Shown here in pieces: positions 1 to 13,510 of a DNA stretch of 64,000 nt. The translations under genes and the position numbers were made by a program. Position 1 is the stretch's first letter. Each line of letters opens with the position of its first letter. The notes beneath the pieces are model-generated. The model saw nothing but the letters and a program-made list of their open reading frames with translations. It was not told where the DNA came from and did not search any database. Source of the stretch: Maratus speciosus (taxonomy: Eukaryota > Arthropoda > Arachnida > Araneae > Salticidae); assembly GCA_963932465.1 (NCBI GenBank), contig OZ010788.1:199766559-199830558 (forward strand), written 5' to 3'.

Positions 1-584
1 AAAATTGTACTTAAAAGTACCGTCAGGATATAAAGAGTTAAGAGCGATGCTACTGTAAATGAAAAGTCTGAATCTACCATGCTATCAGCTGCTTCATAAA
101 TGTTGCTTAGTTTAACTAATTAATATTTTTTATTTCTAGGAATTCTATTTAATCCACTATTCTACTTATTCAAATTATCTTAGTTTACTTCTAAACTTTG
201 CTTTTTCGCTCCCTTTCTTCTTTTTCTCCCCCTTTTAGTGTTATTATTTTACCATTGCGATTGTTATATTTATTTTTAGTTCAAGATTAAAATTCTGCCT
301 CATCTGCAAATTTGTTTAACGCCTCAGAGTATTCAAAATGTATCTTTTGAAATGAAAATCAAATAGCACTTATTAATTTTGAGTTATTTTGGCGCATAAA
401 TAAACGTTTCTAAAAGCCAATTTTCCCTTTTTCTTTTCTTTTCATTTTTAGTTTTTTTTATATATCCCTTTTTTTTTGTATCATTTAAATTCTTATTGTA
501 CTTTCACTTCTTTTATGAAAAGTTGCTTTTCCTTCATATCTTATATTCCTATTGGTTGCTCTTACCCACCTGTTTCTCTCTCTT
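1..584. other. AT-rich DNA, no gene seen
   Basis: No open frame of useful length and no recognisable repeat. T-rich and C/T-rich runs lead into the minisatellite that follows. Confidence 0.6.
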
Positions 585-1413
585 CTATTTTCTATGTATT
601 ATTGTTTCTGTTCTTGTATTGTTAGCACGTTCTTTTATCTGATGGTTGGAGAATAAATGTCCAAAGATTTACCTCTTAAAATGCCTTGTCTATTTTCTAT
701 ATATTCTTGTTTCTGTTCTTGTATTGTTAGCACGTTATTTTATCTAATGGTTGGAAAATAAATGTCCAAAGATTTACCTCTTAAAATGCCTTGTCTATTT
801 TCTATGTATTCTTGTTCTTGTATTGTTAGCACGTTCTTTTATCTGATGGTTGGAGAATAAATGCCCAAAGATTTATCTCTTAAAATGCTTTGTCTATTTT
901 CTATGTATTCTTGTTTCTGTTCTTGTATTGTTAGCACGTTCATTTATCTGATGGTTGGAGAATAAATATCCAAAGATTTACCTCTTAAAATGCCTTGTCT
1001 ATTTTCTATGTATTCTTGTTTCTGTTCTTGTATTGTTAGCACATTATTTTATCTGATGGTTGGAGAATGAATGTCCAAAGATTTACCTCTTAAAATGCCC
1101 TGTCTATTTTCTATGTATTCTTGTTTCTGTTCTTGTATTGTTAGCACGTTCTTTTATCTGATGGTTGGAGAATAAATGTCCAAAGATTTATCTCTTAAAA
1201 TGCCTTGTCTATTTTCTATGTATTCTTGTTTCTGTCCTTGTATTGTTAGCACATTCTTTTATCTGATGGTTGGAGAATAAATGTCCAATGATTTATCTCT
1301 TAAAATGCCTTGTCTATTTTCTATGTATTCTTGTTTTTGTTCTTGTATTGTTAGCACGTTCTTTTATCTGATGGTTGGAGAATAAATGTCCAAAGATTTA
1401 TCTCTTAAAATGC
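585..1413. repeat. 105-bp minisatellite, eight units
   Basis: Eight head-to-tail units start at about 585, 690, 795, 894, 999, 1104, 1209 and 1314. Each begins CTATTTTCTATGTATTCTTG and ends near CTCTTAAAATGC. The period is 105 bp, except the third unit, which is 99 bp because it lacks a TTTCTG block. Units differ by only a few substitutions, so the array is young or homogenised. Although 105 is a multiple of three, the units contain stop codons (for example within GAATAAATG), so this is not a coding repeat. Confidence 0.95.
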
Positions 1414-1599
1414 GATTTCAGCATTTTTTTAGTGTATTTGAGAAATTACTTCCGTTTTGTTTTGCACCAATCATTTACACATTGGGTATTTTGAACTAAT
1501 AACTTTCAATATTTTATACAAATTTTATTGAAAATATGCACGTAATTTTATAGAAAGCAGACAAAATCGACCTGTTCTGACTTAATGAAGTCATTTATT

Positions 1600-2040
1600 A
1601 GGTGCGTTCGTAATTATATAAATACGTAGCACCTATAGTCGTCGTCTGGATTGTCCGCCCGCACGCATATAACAGCGCAAAACTGCGCATCCGAATGGTT
1701 TGAAAATTAATATATAGAATCGTTGCAGAATTTAGTCGCGCCATTTAAACTTTTATGAAAATCAAATCAAAACTTAAAAAGATATTAATAAAAGTTTTCT
1801 TCATTCTATCAAATCCTTTAATCCGTAATTAATTCAATGATATCCCATGACAGGTAATGATTCTAGGTTGCTATGGTGACTACGCCCTATTTAAGATGGA
1901 GTTCTATTATTTCCGTTTTGCTGAATTTAATATATATAATCGTAATAAATTTTGTATTCATGAATTTTTGCATACGAGTGCAACAGCTATTGCACCAAGA
2001 TTTGAATATTTATAAAACTAGTTATAGTACGAACGCACCT
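1600..2040. mobile_element. hAT-type MITE, 441 bp
   Basis: The ends are inverted repeats: AGGTGCGTTCGTA at 1600-1612 and TACGAACGCACCT at 2028-2040. They are flanked by an almost perfect 8-bp target duplication, CATTTATT at 1592-1599 and CATTTGTT at 2041-2048 (7/8). An 8-bp duplication with short inverted ends is the mark of hAT-like elements; other superfamilies with 8-bp duplications cannot be excluded. The interior has no transposase frame, so the element is non-autonomous. Confidence 0.75.
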
Positions 2041-4394
2041 CATTTGTTACGTTTGACGTACAATTTCCGACTTGTTTATACTTTGGACCATTTTTTCACG
2101 AAATGTTGCCATGAATATTGCGAATGAATATTCCATGAGATTGTTTTTTATACATGCCGAATTTTACTTATAAAAAAGTTAAATAAACAAATTTACGCCA
2201 AGATTTCGAAATATGGATTAGAATGCGAAACAAATGCACAAAACTGTAAAATTATGTACCTTTATACACATAACAAGTAATCTTGAACTCTGAAAATGAA
2301 AAATTTAACCTACATAATGTGCGTAAACTGTCTTTACAAAATAAGACGGATGATAACACCCATAAAAATGAACAGGTTATAAATAAGAAACTAATGTCGC
2401 AGTTGTTGATGGGAAGGGCTTAGTTTCTAACTAATAAAGTATTAGAGTCCTAATATTCTGCTGCGATACCGGTACTAACAACTGTACCCCCCCCCCCCCC
2501 GTTAATACAATCTGCATATTTATATTTCGCACATTATTTGCAAAATTTAAAGCATTTTTTTTTCCTTCAGCAAAATAAAAATTTTAAATATATCTATCAG
2601 CATATACTTAGCTGTCAACTATTCCACTTTTTAACTATCCCTCCTTCCTAATAATAATCTTTGCCTAATTTTAATGTTAATTAATTGCAGAATTCTGCGA
2701 TTAAATATGGTAAGGATTATGATTCGGAAATAGTGTTAACCAAAAAAAGGGGTCATTCGCAGCTACGCATTTTTATGAAGAAATAAATGAAATTTTTCAG
2801 AAATTAATATTTATATGCTGAAGAATGGAACAAAGTTTGTCAATTTCCTATAAAAGGTGTATATATTAAACTATAATTAATTCCTTCCGCATTAACAGTC
2901 TTTTGTGGTGAGTCTCTGAGATTAAATTAAAAATTTCACACCGTTATCGGAAAGATTCGATGCTTTTATAGAAAAAGGGGAAACACAGCTCGATTGCTTT
3001 CTATCAGAATAGCAATACATGGCAATTATACCGACTTACAAATGAAAGTGACTTCGTAAATGTGCTGAGCAGAGCCTTAGCATGGGCAGCCATAATGATA
3101 CAAAATAAATAGAAAAATCCTTAACGTGATTTTTATACTCGTACGCAATAATAATAATAATAATAATAAAAAAACCTGAAACAAACAAAACCTCAAGTTG
3201 ATGCTCGTTGGCTAAAAACAGAAAATATTTTTCCCAGGTTAGCTTCTTAAATAAAAAAGAAAAATCAACCAATTAAAAATTATCCTACTGTCACAAAAGA
3301 AAATCGAACTGAAAGCAAATTCATTATGTAGTCTCTTGAGTGGCGCCGTATTAACACGTCGCCGACATAAATTTGCTAATATCACTAGAATAGTAAAACT
3401 CGATTTCTTTTTTCCCTTTATTCTGATCAAAATAGCATTAAAATGATTTGAAATCGAATATAATACGTAATTTTGAAGGAGGGAAAGTTTTTTTTCTTCT
3501 ATGCATGAATAAATAAAATTGTGAATCTAAAACAGATGAAGCTCGAGTCAATCAAGCCCAAAAACTGATATAAAAATTGAGTCCGTTTTATCTCCACCTC
3601 CTACGTGTGCGATTACGTCACTCGTCACATATAAGTGTTTTGATAAAAAGGAATACAAAAGCGTGGAGATGGGAAGGAAAGGTAAGTGTAATTTAGGTTT
3701 TGGTTTTTCGGAAACGCTATTGCACTGGGCTCCGGAGCCCTGTATTTATGAGCTCCGGTGAAAAAATTCCGACCAATATTTAAATATTTACTAAAAACAC
3801 AGACGTGCTGGAGCTGGGCTCCAGTGGGCTCCGGCCCAAATTAATCCCCTGGATGAGACGAGTTGAGATTTTTTAAGAATAGAAACCTTAGTTTTCGACG
3901 AGTTTTCAAAATCAAAAGATTTATTCGAATATTTTGCACTGGATTGTGGTTAGGAATTAAACAGGACTTTTAACCATATGAATGGCGATATTTAACCTCT
4001 TTTACTCATCAAATGTTTAGTTTAGGTATTATTTAAAACAAATTTATATTATTTTATTTTTTGCATTAATTATCTTAAATATGTAATTTTAGCTTTGTAC
4101 ATAATGAAAACAAAAAAATAAATAAATTCAAAGACTAAAATAACGTCGATCATCCTAGTAATCTTAAATTTAGGGGGGGAAAAAAACACCTGGGACAGAT
4201 TCAAATAGGCTGTTGTTTGAATAGTAGCATTCACTCAAGTTTCTTACGGAACCGCAGAAAACTCGAGCTGAGAACTAAAAACAATCGAGAACCGTAATTT
4301 TCGATGCCAGCATTAATGCCAGTTGGTTTAATCTGAATGAGTATTCGAATACAAACCACTAATGTAATCAAAATTGTATCAATTGTACATTGTA
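2041..4394. other. No gene seen; simple repeats
   Basis: Holds a run of 14 C at about 2487-2500 and an (AAT)n microsatellite at about 3147-3169. At 3725-3845 there is a GC-richer stretch with repeated GGCTCCGG and GAGCTCCGG motifs that may be a decayed inverted-repeat element. Short open frames here show no recognisable family. Confidence 0.5.
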
Positions 4395-5963
4395 CACTGC
4401 TGGAAATTGATTTATGAAACCACGGTTTTTTAATAAGAACTTCTATAATATTCCTTAAAAACGAATGAAGTTTCATACGTTATGTATGCTATGTACAACA
4501 AATAATTTAGAAAAATAAAATTTCATACATATTAATAAACTAAAACATAAGGTCAAAAATTAGATTTTAGAAACATAAAAACATGGAAATTGATTTATGA
4601 AATATCACATTTAATTGAAATTAATAGTTAGTAAAGCCACTTTTATTCATCAGAGTTTCTTTTATTCTAGATGGCATTGATAAAAAAAGACTTTGAATGT
4701 ATTTCTGATCAATTAATTTCCAGTTTTGACAGATTGAAGTTTTCAATTCTATAAGTGATGTGTACTGAATCCCATTTGCATAAATCGTTAGAACAAGCTG
4801 CCCCCAAACGTTTTCGATGGTGTTCAGACCAGGACTAATAGGTGGATGATCTAAAAGAACAATATTCTGTTCGTCAAACCAATCTTTCATTGCATTTGAA
4901 ATGCGAATACTTCCATTGCCTTGCATGAAGATGTAATCTAAACCGTAATATTGCCTTGCAAATGGAAGAAGTGAATTTTCTAAAACAAAACTGTAATCAA
5001 AAGAAGTCTGGCGACCGTTTAAAAATACAATTTCATTTTTGCCATCATAAGCGATCACTGCCCAAATCATCAAATTTCCGCCATCAAAATTTCTGCTGAA
5101 TGTAAATTTTGATTCTTTCCGGAGATCCCTCCAATAATACGTCAAACCATCCGAGCCATCCAAATTAAGTCTTTTTTCGTCGGAGAAAGTGACTTTCTTC
5201 CAATTGTCACCCATTGTCATGTACTTCTTGCAATACTGCAAACGCATCTGCTTGTGATGCAGAAGTAATTTTGGACCAGACTTCATTTTCGACCATCTCA
5301 AGCTTCGTGAAGAATGTAAAATTTGCCTAACTCTTCTAGAAGTAACAGGAAGGAATAGATCTGCACAAATCTTCTTTGAAGTGTGATCGGCTTTCGATGC
5401 AAGTTGAAGAACCCCCCCCCCCCTTTCTCTCTCTCTTACTTAAACGTGGATTACATTTTTGTTAAAATTTTTGCCATAATTGCTGTATCTTTTCTATAGT
5501 TATATATCACACCAACCAGTTATATATCACCTTTTAATTAATTTTACTAATTTCCGGAACAGACTTTCCACATCATATGCATTGATTTTAGCTCTTTTTT
5601 CCTCAGACAACATCTTTCCTTTGCACATCGTGAAAAGTATAACTGAAACGTATTGCTTCCAAAATATAACGCTTTTTATGTCTACTGTACATGTCACGCT
5701 ATCTTGTTTTATGCAAATTTTCGTCATATTACTTCGGAATAGCCAATGAAATGTGATATTTCATAAATCAATTTCCAATTACAAAATATTACAAAAATCT
5801 AATTTTTGACCTTTTGTTTTTGTTTAATATTATGATGAAATTTTATTTTTGTAACTCATTTTTTATACATACTATGTATATCCCATGAAATTTCATTCAT
5901 TTTTAATGAATATTATAGTTCTTGTTAAAAAACCGTGGTTTCATAAATCATTTTCCACCAGTG
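4395..5963 (-). mobile_element. Tc1-like transposon, 1,569 bp, complete ends, dead gene
   Basis: Both ends are present. The left end starts CACTGCTGGAAATTGATTTA and the right end, read inward on the other strand, starts CACTGGTGGAAAATGATTTA. Similarity continues through a shared GAAACCACGGTTTTTTAA block, giving inverted repeats of at least 45 bp. TA at 4393-4394 and 5964-5965 is the expected target duplication. The interior carries a broken Tc1-type transposase on the minus strand. A secondary copy of the subterminal motif GGAAATTGATTTATGAAAT lies at 4585-4603 and its inverse near 5756-5776, so each end has two related repeats, as in elements with inverted plus direct repeat ends. Confidence 0.92.
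4621..5628 (-). pseudogene. Tc1-type transposase, broken
   Basis: The longest open piece (226 codons, 4621-5301) has the Tc1 DDE core: the first Asp in FSDEKRLNLDG and the Glu in NTIENVWGQL. The second catalytic Asp is missing, because MQGNGSIR stands where the family has a QDN-type motif, and the spacing to the Glu is 34. Upstream the frame stays related (HTH-like SKKICADLFLPVTSRRVRQI) up to a G/C homopolymer near 5410. A start-like region with KMLSEEKRAKINAYD lies at about 5565-5628 in another frame, and a short AGTTATATATCAC duplication near 5500-5530 adds to the damage. The Asp-to-Gly change and at least one frame break make an active enzyme very unlikely. It sits inside its own TIRs. Confidence 0.85.
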
Positions 5964-8017
5964 TATTGTTATTGGATGTAACTAACTTTGCATCATAATT
6001 TAATGTTAATGAATTACACCTATTAATGTAATGTTTGAAATTACGTTAATGTAATCTCAAAGCACATTAATTCATGTCTAAGATTGAACTACACGATAAA
6101 TTGGCTGAAAAGAGAACTTTGACATTTTGCATTCGAATCAGGCGTAGCAAAAGACACTCGCCATTTGCCAAATGGCAAAGAGAATTCTAAGTATGGCTGG
6201 TAAAATTTTACCCGTATCAATTACTGTGACGAGTGATCTATTCATGGATGAATTCGTAGAATACACGGAAGTTGTGAAACAGAAACTGTTTGCTACATTT
6301 AGATGTTTTCTGGCACTAATATCGAAGCAGCAAGAAAATATTTCTATCCTTTCTTTTCACTAAAGAGAGTTCTAGAAACGTAGGGGAAGATAACCTAGTC
6401 AAAATAAAAATATACAAGATGGAACCCGTCAAAAAATTACTATAACAATATCAGTAAAATAAGCTTTTTAAGAAGGCGAGAGGCGCGGTAGGGTATGAAA
6501 CAGTTTTTCAAAAATTTTATTTAAAAAATGCCCCCCCCCCTCCCCAGTGAAATACAGTACTATTTTCAATGTAAACTCCAAACAAACAATCATTAAACAA
6601 ATGTGCAATGCAAATCAGTTTGACATTACTGCCATATTCACCACTGTAAGAAAGAGAATTTCATGCACGTATTAAGTATCATACTAATAAGTATATTTCT
6701 ACGTCCATATCATATTCTGTAAATAAAGAACATAGTAAATAAAACACATCACATATCTCCACCTGTGATAATGAAACCGAGCAAGCTCCTGTGCGCATGT
6801 GCATTGTATCTGCCCAAAGGCACAAATTTGTACATATACGTTGCGCATGCTCAGAAGTAAAATTTTAATTGAAAATTTCTGCCAATTAATAAAAGTTTTG
6901 AACAAACGAATGCACGGTAACAAATCTGTGACCAAATATCTTTCATCTCTATATATTAAAAGGCAGTGTAACGCATCCGGGGCGAACTCATCAATCTTAC
7001 CAGTCTCCGATAAGATGGACCCACGTTAGGCTTAATTTTGATTTGAGATGTGTATGGAAAACTTATCTGCCTAAATACAAGTCTTTTTTACCTGAAATCC
7101 CTTCTGTTCAAAATAATTTTCTATAAAAGATTCAAAACTAACAAAATTTTAGTGATTTACGCAGCCATTTCAGAAAACAAACGTAGCGCACCCCGTGCAT
7201 AAAACGTAAATAAGAAGCTGCGGTATAGAGTCATTCTTTTTGTGATTCATTGAAAAAATTTTTTAACCATGGAGCTATAAAGATTAAAGGAGACGACATA
7301 AATAACATCACTTGAAGCTTCTCCTATCCCTGCTGCGTGACGTCAGCAGCGGGTAAACAGAAGAAAAACACCAATAGGCGTGAAAAAATACTTTAACAAT
7401 GCTTCCCCTTCGTTCTTTCGGATGGGGTTAGATGCCTATTTGTTAATCAATATACATATAACAAAAAATTTTTGAAGGGAGGGGGGGTGTAAACGATAAA
7501 AATAGAATTTCAAAGTGTTATTAAAAAAAAGTAGTATTATTTCAAAAGTTGCAACAGACTGTTTTAATTACGCAGTTTTATTGCACATTTGTTAAATTTT
7601 TGTTTTATTAAGAAATCTTAATTTTGTTATAGTATATTAGCTGAAAAACCTGATTTACCCAGAAATATTGTAAACGCTAATTGTGTGTTTATTAGAACAT
7701 AAACTAGCCGAACTTTGGTCATCTAAATGCTTCCATTGTCAATTATTTTTTATCAGTTTTTCAAATTTCAAGTGATAAACACAATTTTTACCCACCGTCC
7801 TAGGACGGACATTTACACTAGTTTAAAGTAAGAATCGTGTAATTTGATGAAGTACCTTTTTCTCGCGAACTGTCGAAAGAAAACGCTTAGGGTTTTAAAT
7901 AGAAAATGTGAATAATACCAAGGTGCGTTTTGTACCCCCCAAAAAATCCTTTTGAATCCTTATTTTCTAGAATAACTATAGCTGCTGTCAGAAGATCTGT
8001 TAAAAACTTGGTAAAAA
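5964..8017. other. No gene seen
   Basis: AT-rich sequence with short open frames that match nothing I know. There are homopolymer C runs near 6531-6543 and a G run near 7480. The stretch at 6949-6975 (TCTCTATATATTAAAAGGCA) looks like the 5' end of some Helitrons, but no partner end was found. Confidence 0.45.
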
Positions 8018-8478
8018 ATAAATCAAGCGGACCGGTAGCGTTCAAGATGAAAATCGTTCAGGCATACTTCTGGGAATATCAGATGTTATGAGAAGAGGTG
8101 CAAGAAGTGATTACACGAAACCGCAAATCATCTCCGCAAAGACTCAGGTGGAATCTTGCTATTTCGAATTTTACATTTTGGTAAATTCTACGTTATCGGT
8201 TACACAAGAAGGTCTACCACCTGCAAACTGTGCATGAGCTTGAAGCTGAAGATTATGCAGTTTGGCAGAGTAAGCACTACCATTTGCTGTCAACTGTGGA
8301 GAATGAGAACTTAATATGGTTGAAATCGTCTTTCACTTTTTCAAATGGTAATACATGTAGACGAGCACACACTATGTCTATTATTTCTTCTTCTGACGGT
8401 ATTATAACAGATCACATAAAGAAAGGATTTAAAAACTATTTCTCAAAAATTAATAGTGACTTTAAAGGCACCCTGTAA
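8018..8478 (+). pseudogene. Mariner-type transposase fragment, decayed
   Basis: Reading + strand frames in order gives a helix-turn-helix to early catalytic region pattern typical of mariner-like transposases: EEVQEVITRNRKSSPQRL, then ILRYRLHKKVYHLQTVHELE, then AEDYAVWQSKHYHLLSTVEN. In family members a stretch of this kind (Arg-rich HTH, then PYHLQ-type, then PEDY) leads to the first catalytic FSDE. Here that motif is gone and the frame reads LIWLKSSFTFSNGNT. There are in-frame stops upstream, including one before ILRYRLHKK. The last 82 codons (8230-8478) are open but diverge from the family after about residue 50. I saw no TIRs around it. Recognition is by motif pattern only. Confidence 0.5.
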
Positions 8479-9922
8479 ATAGTGGAGAAGGGACTAATTT
8501 TCGAATTTCTTTTTTATATCTCTATGATCTTTATATCCTAAGCAGTTGCTGTGTTATACTTATCACAAAAACGCTGAACTGATGATAAAATATCAACAAA
8601 TTAATATTGTACAAATATACAAATAAGCAAACCTTTATTTTTATACTGAAGTTTTGAAAAAAAAAATGATTTTTTAAATGAATCGTTTGTATATTTTGTA
8701 TACTAACTTCAAAAGCAACAGAATGTTTTTCCAACTTATTCAACCCCTGATTACGTCAAAGGCATGCGGGGCACGTATCCCGGGCTTTAAGTTTCAGAGG
8801 GCCCTTAATGCATACTACCTGAAAAATATACATTAAATAAGTTACATTTATGTTTAACAGCGAAAAAATAATTTTTCTTAGTCAACATCCGAGGGTTTGT
8901 CAAAATTGAAAAAGAAATTATAACATGTTAATTCATTAGAAGGTCAAGTATTGCTTTTGAATGGTTATTTTTTACTGTAAAAAATTAAATGTTGTTAAAA
9001 GGTTTTAATGCATTTTTACTAATCTGTGCTTCTAAACCTTCATAGAATTTTTTTTTCTTAATGTAAAACTGTGTTTTAAAAATGTATACTTACCATACAA
9101 CTGTTTTATGTCATGCTTGCAATATATGAATTTTGTAACACAAGGTTATTTTTTTTAAAAAAAGGGGGTAGTGCTAATATAATATGTATGTCCTGGGCCT
9201 CGCATGAAGTTAATCGGGCTCTGAACCTATGAAAAATAATAATGTAGAAAAAAGGTTTTATCAAACATTTTATGAATGTCTTTTTTTTTGTTCTCCGAAT
9301 GGATTATGTTTGATTAAAAGCATGTCGCATTGCATTTCAAGAGACTAGAATAAAAGTAAGGAGTAATAAATATTAAAAACTCCGAAAAGTGCAAGAGAAA
9401 AGTAAAATTATATTCTTAATTAAATATAAGCATTTTTTTCAGAAATTTAAAGAAAAGTGATTGAAGTATAACAATGCTTTTTGATAATGTTTTTGGCTTG
9501 CTGAAAAATATTAACGAATTCGGATTGTTTAAAAGTAAAAAAAAAAAAAAATGCGTTCGACCATTCCGAATATATTCGTGAATATACTTAAAATGTTTTT
9601 TAGTATCAAATTGAGTGACTTCCTCAAAATAGATAATAAAATTTTGTGTTCTGCATTCTCATTAAAATATAATAATAATAGTTTTTAGTCCACGATATGC
9701 TATTTCTTTCCGGCAACAATTAATGTCACCACTAAAAAATAACGCTACGTTATATAAGCCAGCCGTAAAACGAAGCAAATGTATCATCATTGTACGGCTA
9801 AATACTGATAATCTCTACTGCAATTTTTTTTAACTTCTGACCATCGCACATTTTTAATTTTTTTACCTTCGTATAAGGTAAAAAAGTACTTTTAAATGCA
9901 ATTTGTTTGAAAATTGCATCTC

Positions 9923-9953
<31 letters not shown>

Positions 9954-12733
9954 TGTATTTTTCAAAGCTATTTCTGTAATGGTGGCAACTTAAGTACGCT
10001 GTTTCTCTAGAAAGTAAAAGGAAAATAGTTGGAAAATAGTAGATTACTATATCTTTTTGTTACCATTTTCTCATAACAACTAAAAAAAGTTGTAATTAAA
10101 ATACATGCAATTTTGAAAAAAATGTAAATGAATGAAAAAATTTCTGATAAAACATGGAGCTATTATAAACTATATTTAATTTTAAGTATCCATGTTAATG
10201 TTACAAACAACTGAGGGCATATGAATCATTAGATAGCCGATTTTTTTGTCGAGTTTACGACATCGCTTTTTGCTGGGTTTGTGTATTATTCCGTGATAGT
10301 GACGTCCTATGCATACTTTTCTGTAGATGTTGTTTATGACTGCATCGTAAATGTAAAATTCTTCAATGTCGTCATTTATATAAAATAAAAGCGTGTATTT
10401 TAAGTCTTAAAACTGAAATAAAATTTGCAATTGAAGAAGTGCATCATTTTCACTCCAGCGGCTTTGAAATTCTTCACATGTGGGAATACTTCACTTTTGA
10501 AAGTAACGCAATTGAAATTATACACGTTGAAATCATATTTTTACAAAAAAAAAAAAAAAAAAAAAATAGAGTGTCTTTATAGAAGCGCGTGACCTTTAGG
10601 TTTAAATAATATTTGTTTGAGAGTTAGACTTACCAAAATAAGATGAACTTTTCATTGTAACTAATTTTGTAGCTTTATAATAAATTAATGAAACAGTTCC
10701 TTCTTAAACATTTTCTTTCGTCGAAATTCGATGGGTTCTACCTCGGAATAATAATAATATTTTTTTTTTCTCATCAGGGGCGACACTAAATTCTGATGTC
10801 TGCTTCCTGCTTGTCTTTTTTTTTTTCTCTTTGTTCGCTATTATATTCTTATAATATTTAAATTGTTGATGCTCAAGAAATACACTTCATGGTTTAACAA
10901 ATTATGTAACAGTCCAAAAATAACATTTGCTCATTCGGTAACCTTCATGATAGTTCAGAAAAGAAAATGCTTTTTCACTTGAACATATCAAGTTCACAAA
11001 AAGGGTTTTTCCACTCTTCATAATTTACCTCAATAACTCTAGACACTTCTGTAACTTGTAACTCTTGAACCCACTCATCGTGTCCATCCACAAATCTACG
11101 TAATTTAGTGTTTTAAAGCATCATTCAGGGAAGCAATTTACCTGTGGGAGAATTATAATAGAGAGGAGCATTTGTTGTGAGAGGTCATCGCCAGGTTGCG
11201 AATTCGAAGTAGAAATTCCCTTCTTCTGACGACAACTTGTTGATGGGTCACGATGAGAAAAACCGACCACCATTAGGGACACTAAACACTTTACCACATG
11301 CGAGGAATGCAACGCGCACAGTGCCGACAATTGCAGCATAGAAGCCCCAAAATGTCGAGTTTTTCCGAGTGCCTGATAGTTGAAAGAACGCTCAGTCGCT
11401 ATCGTGACAGCCGTAATTGGTAAATTATTTTGCGGCTTGTTTAAGAGCCACTTCCCTAAAAAGTGTTACCAGCACCCTGGGAAGAAGAAGAGATGGAAGG
11501 AATGATTTTAAAAATCAAGAAAGAAAGAAAGAAAGGTTCCCGGAATCCGCCTTTGTTGGAATACATTAGTGAAGGGAACGCCAAGAATACTAGGAGAGTC
11601 ATGCATATTTATATCGCTTTGAATTTATCTCCGTAAATGAGTCACGGCGCGGTTTTCCGTGTTTTCGACTTTGTTTTCAGCGGGATCCTGGCGTATTTTT
11701 TTTTTTTTTTTCTGCTCTTGCTAAACAGAAAGATACCGTAAAAATTGTCGGTCGTGCAGTCCTTTTGACAGAAATCTGCAACTTTTCGTGAGCTTTTCAA
11801 GGAGGCGTGGCGTCTATTTTGTCCAGTTTTGTAAACAGAGGCCGCATTTTTGCATTTATTAGGTAGAAATTACCATAAAACTCTCGAAGGTTAACAGCGG
11901 GTTAAACTGCGTATGCTCTTTTTTTGGTTCAAACACCTTGTCTTTGATAAAGAATATATATATTTTTAATGTAAGATCTACACAAATTGTTTGAGCTAAC
12001 ATCATAAAAATAACCTCCGAACTGTGGGACGAAAAGGTGCTAAATATTATAATTAAGAACCCGGAAATACTATTTTATTAAGCAGTAAAGATAGTTAGGG
12101 GATACGTATGGGGATTTATGGGGATGAAATGTGGGACTACTAAACAAGACAATAATTTCCATTTCGTTTGTCTTTCCTAAAATTATTGACCATAAACGTC
12201 ATGGCAAGAAGATTTATCGGTTTCGGTTCAGGCTTAGAAGGCTAATTTGCCTGGATGGTTCACTGAAGTAGAGGTCTTATTTTTATTTCACAAATTGAAC
12301 TTCTTAAATAAGAGTGCGTGGGAAGAAAAACGTTGACCGGGTGAAAAAAGGGTCAAATTTTCTTTTCATTTTAAAATTACTCTATTACTTTCTTCTCGGT
12401 ATTATTCGATAAGAGAAAATTTTAGTTTGTGTTTACTTTTAAGCCATTAACCAGCTCTTTTCTTGGTAAAATATAGGCTATGCTGTTTTATCTTTTTAAT
12501 TTCGAGAATGAAAGCTTTAATGATTTAGGAGTTTCCTCAGTGCCGGATTACCAAGCAATCAGAATAGGAAATTGCCTATCAGCCCAGCAATTTTTAGAAA
12601 CACAACATGTTGCATAAAAAATTCAAACATATACGTTCGGGTTATGTTTTATGTGAATTTCATTCATTTTAATTGTTAACTTTGAGTAATTGTTATAGCA
12701 TTTTATCCGATAAGAATTTTTTCTTGTAATTAT
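8479..12733. other. Long stretch without a recognisable gene
   Basis: Contains a (TTTA)n microsatellite at about 9924-9952 and a 22-A run at about 10545-10566. The part from about 11,000 to 11,900 is less AT-biased and shows no repeat structure I could find. It may be single-copy DNA, but no splice-supported exon or known protein motif is visible. A GC-rich patch at 8755-8815 and another at 9190-9225 (CCTGGGCCTCGC) may be ends of an old hAT-like element. Confidence 0.45.
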
Positions 12734-13510
12734 TACTTTCTTCTATCTTTACAAGAAGAAAGTATTGGATTCGTGAAAAAATTTCGACTTCCGGTTTTCG
12801 ATGGATTTATACGTTTTAGAAGGTCTTGAACACTATTTGGAGATTTTTAGAAAATGTCTGTCTGTGAGTTTGTCTGTCACAATGTGAGTCTGTGAGTCCG
12901 CCTGTATGTGACAAAAATTTTGTGGGCGCTCTATCTCAAGAAATAATGCACGGAATTTCTCAAAACAGTAGATTCAGTTAGACCTTGATATAAACTATTG
13001 CTTATTAATTTTTGGTGTATATCACCCACTAGGTGGCGCTGCTAATCTGCATTTTTCCCGATTTCCGCCATAGCTCTGTCTCAAGAACTAATGCACGAAT
13101 TTTCATCAAACTTCAGATTCAGGTATACCTTGATAAATATTGGTGCTGATTATGTTTTGGTGTAAATCGCCCAACAGGTGGCGCTGCTATGCCGCATTTT
13201 TTCATGATTTCCGCAATAGCTCTATCTCAAGAACTAATACACGAATTTTCATCTAATTTCAGATTCAGTTAGATGTTGACATAAGTTGTTGCCAGGGGCG
13301 TAGCTACAGATATTTTTTCGGGGGGGAGAGTTCGAAAATTTCCCAACTTGAAACAAATTCCTCCAACTTTGAACTAAAGTGATATGCACAAAGTGTGTAA
13401 TAATGATAATGAAATTTATGCATAAAAAATTCCTTTCCAAAGAAAAATTTTGAAACTAGAAACATAAAAATTCTAATTATTGGTTTGTTTAATAAACAAA
13501 CAAACACGCG

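Noticed and set aside
585..1413. Tandem array considered as CRISPR
   Set aside because: Units are contiguous 105-bp repeats without variable spacers, and the genome is eukaryotic.
585..1413. Tandem array considered as a coding repeat because 105 is divisible by three
   Set aside because: Stop codons recur in every unit and no long frame exists on either strand.
3720..3850. Repeated GGCTCCGG motifs considered as a regulatory cluster
   Set aside because: More likely a decayed inverted-repeat element; no gene nearby to regulate.
6949..6975. Helitron 5' end candidate
   Set aside because: Similarity is only to a general pattern, with no paired 3' end or second copy in the window.
11121..11339. 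72-codon open frame on the minus strand
   Set aside because: No motif or supporting splice signals; this length is expected by chance.
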